Source of the DNA: Peribacillus asahii | GTDB taxonomy: Bacteria > Bacillota > Bacilli > Bacillales > DSM-1321 | Assembly: GCF_004006295.1 (NCBI RefSeq) | Contig: NZ_CP026095.1 | Coordinates: forward strand, 2,776,001 to 2,840,000 | Reading direction: 5' to 3' | Length of the DNA: 64,000 nt | Program-made: the position numbers and the translations under genes | Notes under the pieces: model-generated | The model's input: only the letters and a program-made list of their open reading frames with translations | The model's database searches: none | What the model was told of the DNA's origin: nothing | Shown here: piece by piece, positions 63,089 to 64,000 of the stretch | Layout: each line of letters opens with the position of its first letter | Position numbering within the stretch: the first letter of the stretch is position 1

Positions 63089-64000
63089 TTAATCGAAAAA
63101 CTTAGTAAGATCATCAATTTCGTGTTCTGGTTTATTCCACTCTTCCCATTCAGATATCGGCACTTCTCTTGTGATAAAAGCTTTATTTGTCGTAATAACA
63201 CCATCTTCACCATATTCGAATCCATCTAGATCAATTGTTGCTTCAATTAATACTGCATTGTTTCTGTCTTTATATGTCGATTGAGCAATGGTATCCTTAT
63301 AATTGAAATACAGTTTTCCATCGGCATAGTCTTCTCTTGAAGCTTTAACTTCTTCTCCAATTTTATATATAAATTTATTTTTATAAAAACTTCTATAAAC
63401 ATCGTCTTCCTTCTTAACAAACTTATAAATTTTCAAACCATTGAAGTAATCACTTCCATCAACCTGTTCACCGTATGTGATAACTTTCGTTTTTCTAAGT
63501 AATCCTGTTGATCCAATGCGATAGTTTTCATCATTCTTTTTGATGTATTGGAAAGGTGTTTTAATAATATTGTCAATGATATCGTCAATGCCTCCAAACT
63601 CTACAGGTGCAGGTTTAACGAAATAATCTTCACTTAATGAAATATTAGCAATTTTATCTATCGCATATTGTAAATCAAATTCTTCATCTTCGATATCTTC
63701 AAATAATTTGTCGTAATTAATTCCGTACATTCCACCAAGTTGATCTTTTAATTCTTCATATGTATTGATATTTAAATTCATGCATGTAAGTATAATTCTA
63801 ATAAATTCAGGCTTAGAAATTACATATCCCTTCTTCTCATACTTTTGAACACGTAGTAATGATACAATTGGAAAAGCTGTTTCACTATTAAACTTTAAAA
63901 TACGTTGCGAGTTATGTTTAAGGAAATCTGGATGTAAGATAAATTCTTCTGTAGTAAAATCATATGCTCCCATGCAAACTGTATAATCGAATGTGTCAAA
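63089..64000 (-). CDS. Phage protein, 5' end outside the window
   Basis: The frame is open from 64,000 and runs through an internal ATG at 63973; the 9 codons before it (FDTFDYTVC) fit the same protein, so the true start probably lies outside. Pattern MGAYDFTTEEFILHPDF, FPIVSLLRVQKYEKKGYVIS. Hydrophilic with acidic end. At least 303 aa. I do not recognise the family with confidence. Confidence 0.72.
   Translation of the reverse strand, partial: FDTFDYTVCMGAYDFTTEEFILHPDFLKHNSQRILKFNSETAFPIVSLLRVQKYEKKGYVISKPEFIRIILTCMNLNINTYEELKDQLGGMYGINYDKLFEDIEDEEFDLQYAIDKIANISLSEDYFVKPAPVEFGGIDDIIDNIIKTPFQYIKKNDENYRIGSTGLLRKTKVITYGEQVDGSDYFNGLKIYKFVKKEDDVYRSFYKNKFIYKIGEEVKASREDYADGKLYFNYKDTIAQSTYKDRNNAVLIEATIDLDGFEYGEDGVITTNKAFITREVPISEWEEWNKPEHEIDDLTKFFD

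Larger units (their letters stand above)
22065..64000 (-). mobile_element. SPbeta-like prophage, integrase-proximal end (continues past the window)
   Basis: About 42 kb with all called genes on minus. It has the SPbeta-type order of YorF-YorM-like replication genes, phage ribonucleotide reductase, free-standing homing endonucleases and a large serine integrase at the edge. No capsid, tail, lysis or arbitrium genes are visible here, so those are expected beyond 64,000. Confidence 0.88.

Noticed and set aside
22065..64000. Arbitrium (aimR/aimP) genes
   Set aside because: No TPR-type regulator or short secreted peptide gene with the known end is seen in the window.

Overview
The window comes from a low-GC Gram-positive bacterium of the Bacillus type. 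The evidence is a bacterial nitric oxide synthase without a reductase domain, YkuS, YitT and YdjO family proteins, a YodB-like HxlR regulator, strong AGGAGG ribosome sites and intrinsic terminators. I cannot name the species from sequence alone.

Bases 1 to about 22,060 are chromosome. In order they hold an OsmC peroxiredoxin, ykuS, corA with a structured leader, a YhgE/Pip membrane protein, a small-gene patch around a transglutaminase-like protein flanked by 20-bp direct repeats, nos facing an HxlR regulator, a secreted DUF2680 protein, and an IS605-type element carrying a long TnpB-related protein and a likely guide RNA. These are followed by an S9 peptidase, a CBS protein, a GDSL esterase/ABC transporter operon, a PAS histidine kinase, a YitT membrane protein, two YdjO zinc-ribbon proteins, and the 3' two thirds of recQ.

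Bases about 22,065 to 64,000 are one end of a large SPbeta-like prophage, and every gene I call there is on the minus strand. A large serine integrase sits next to the point where recQ homology stops, inside the WGHDFR motif, so the phage appears to have used recQ as its attachment site. The other end of the prophage and the 5' part of recQ lie outside the window. Reading leftwards, in the likely direction of transcription, there are many small early genes (64 to 56 kb), then a replication and recombination module (56 to 42 kb: SSB-like protein, Sak4-like ATPase, YorH, helicase, primase, RecJ-like exonuclease, DnaE-type polymerase). Next come small genes with two DNA methyltransferases and homing endonucleases (42 to 35 kb), and a nucleotide takeover module (34 to 26.7 kb: nrdE, nrdI, nrdF, thioredoxin, Nudix, a sigma-like factor, thyA, DHFR). 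An MBL hydrolase, a RusA-like nuclease, a three-repeat SANT/Myb protein and the integrase finish the series.

Two features cut across the prophage. A conserved AT-rich element recurs in many gene junctions, always in the sense orientation, and in four places it forms the exact 17-nt spacer of a -35/-10 promoter. Second, single-base indels break at least a dozen genes between about 27.2 and 37.3 kb while the polymerase, exonuclease, primase and helicase genes are intact; several indels lie in homopolymers. Sequencing error is the simplest explanation, but local decay is possible. I saw no rRNA, tRNA or CRISPR array.
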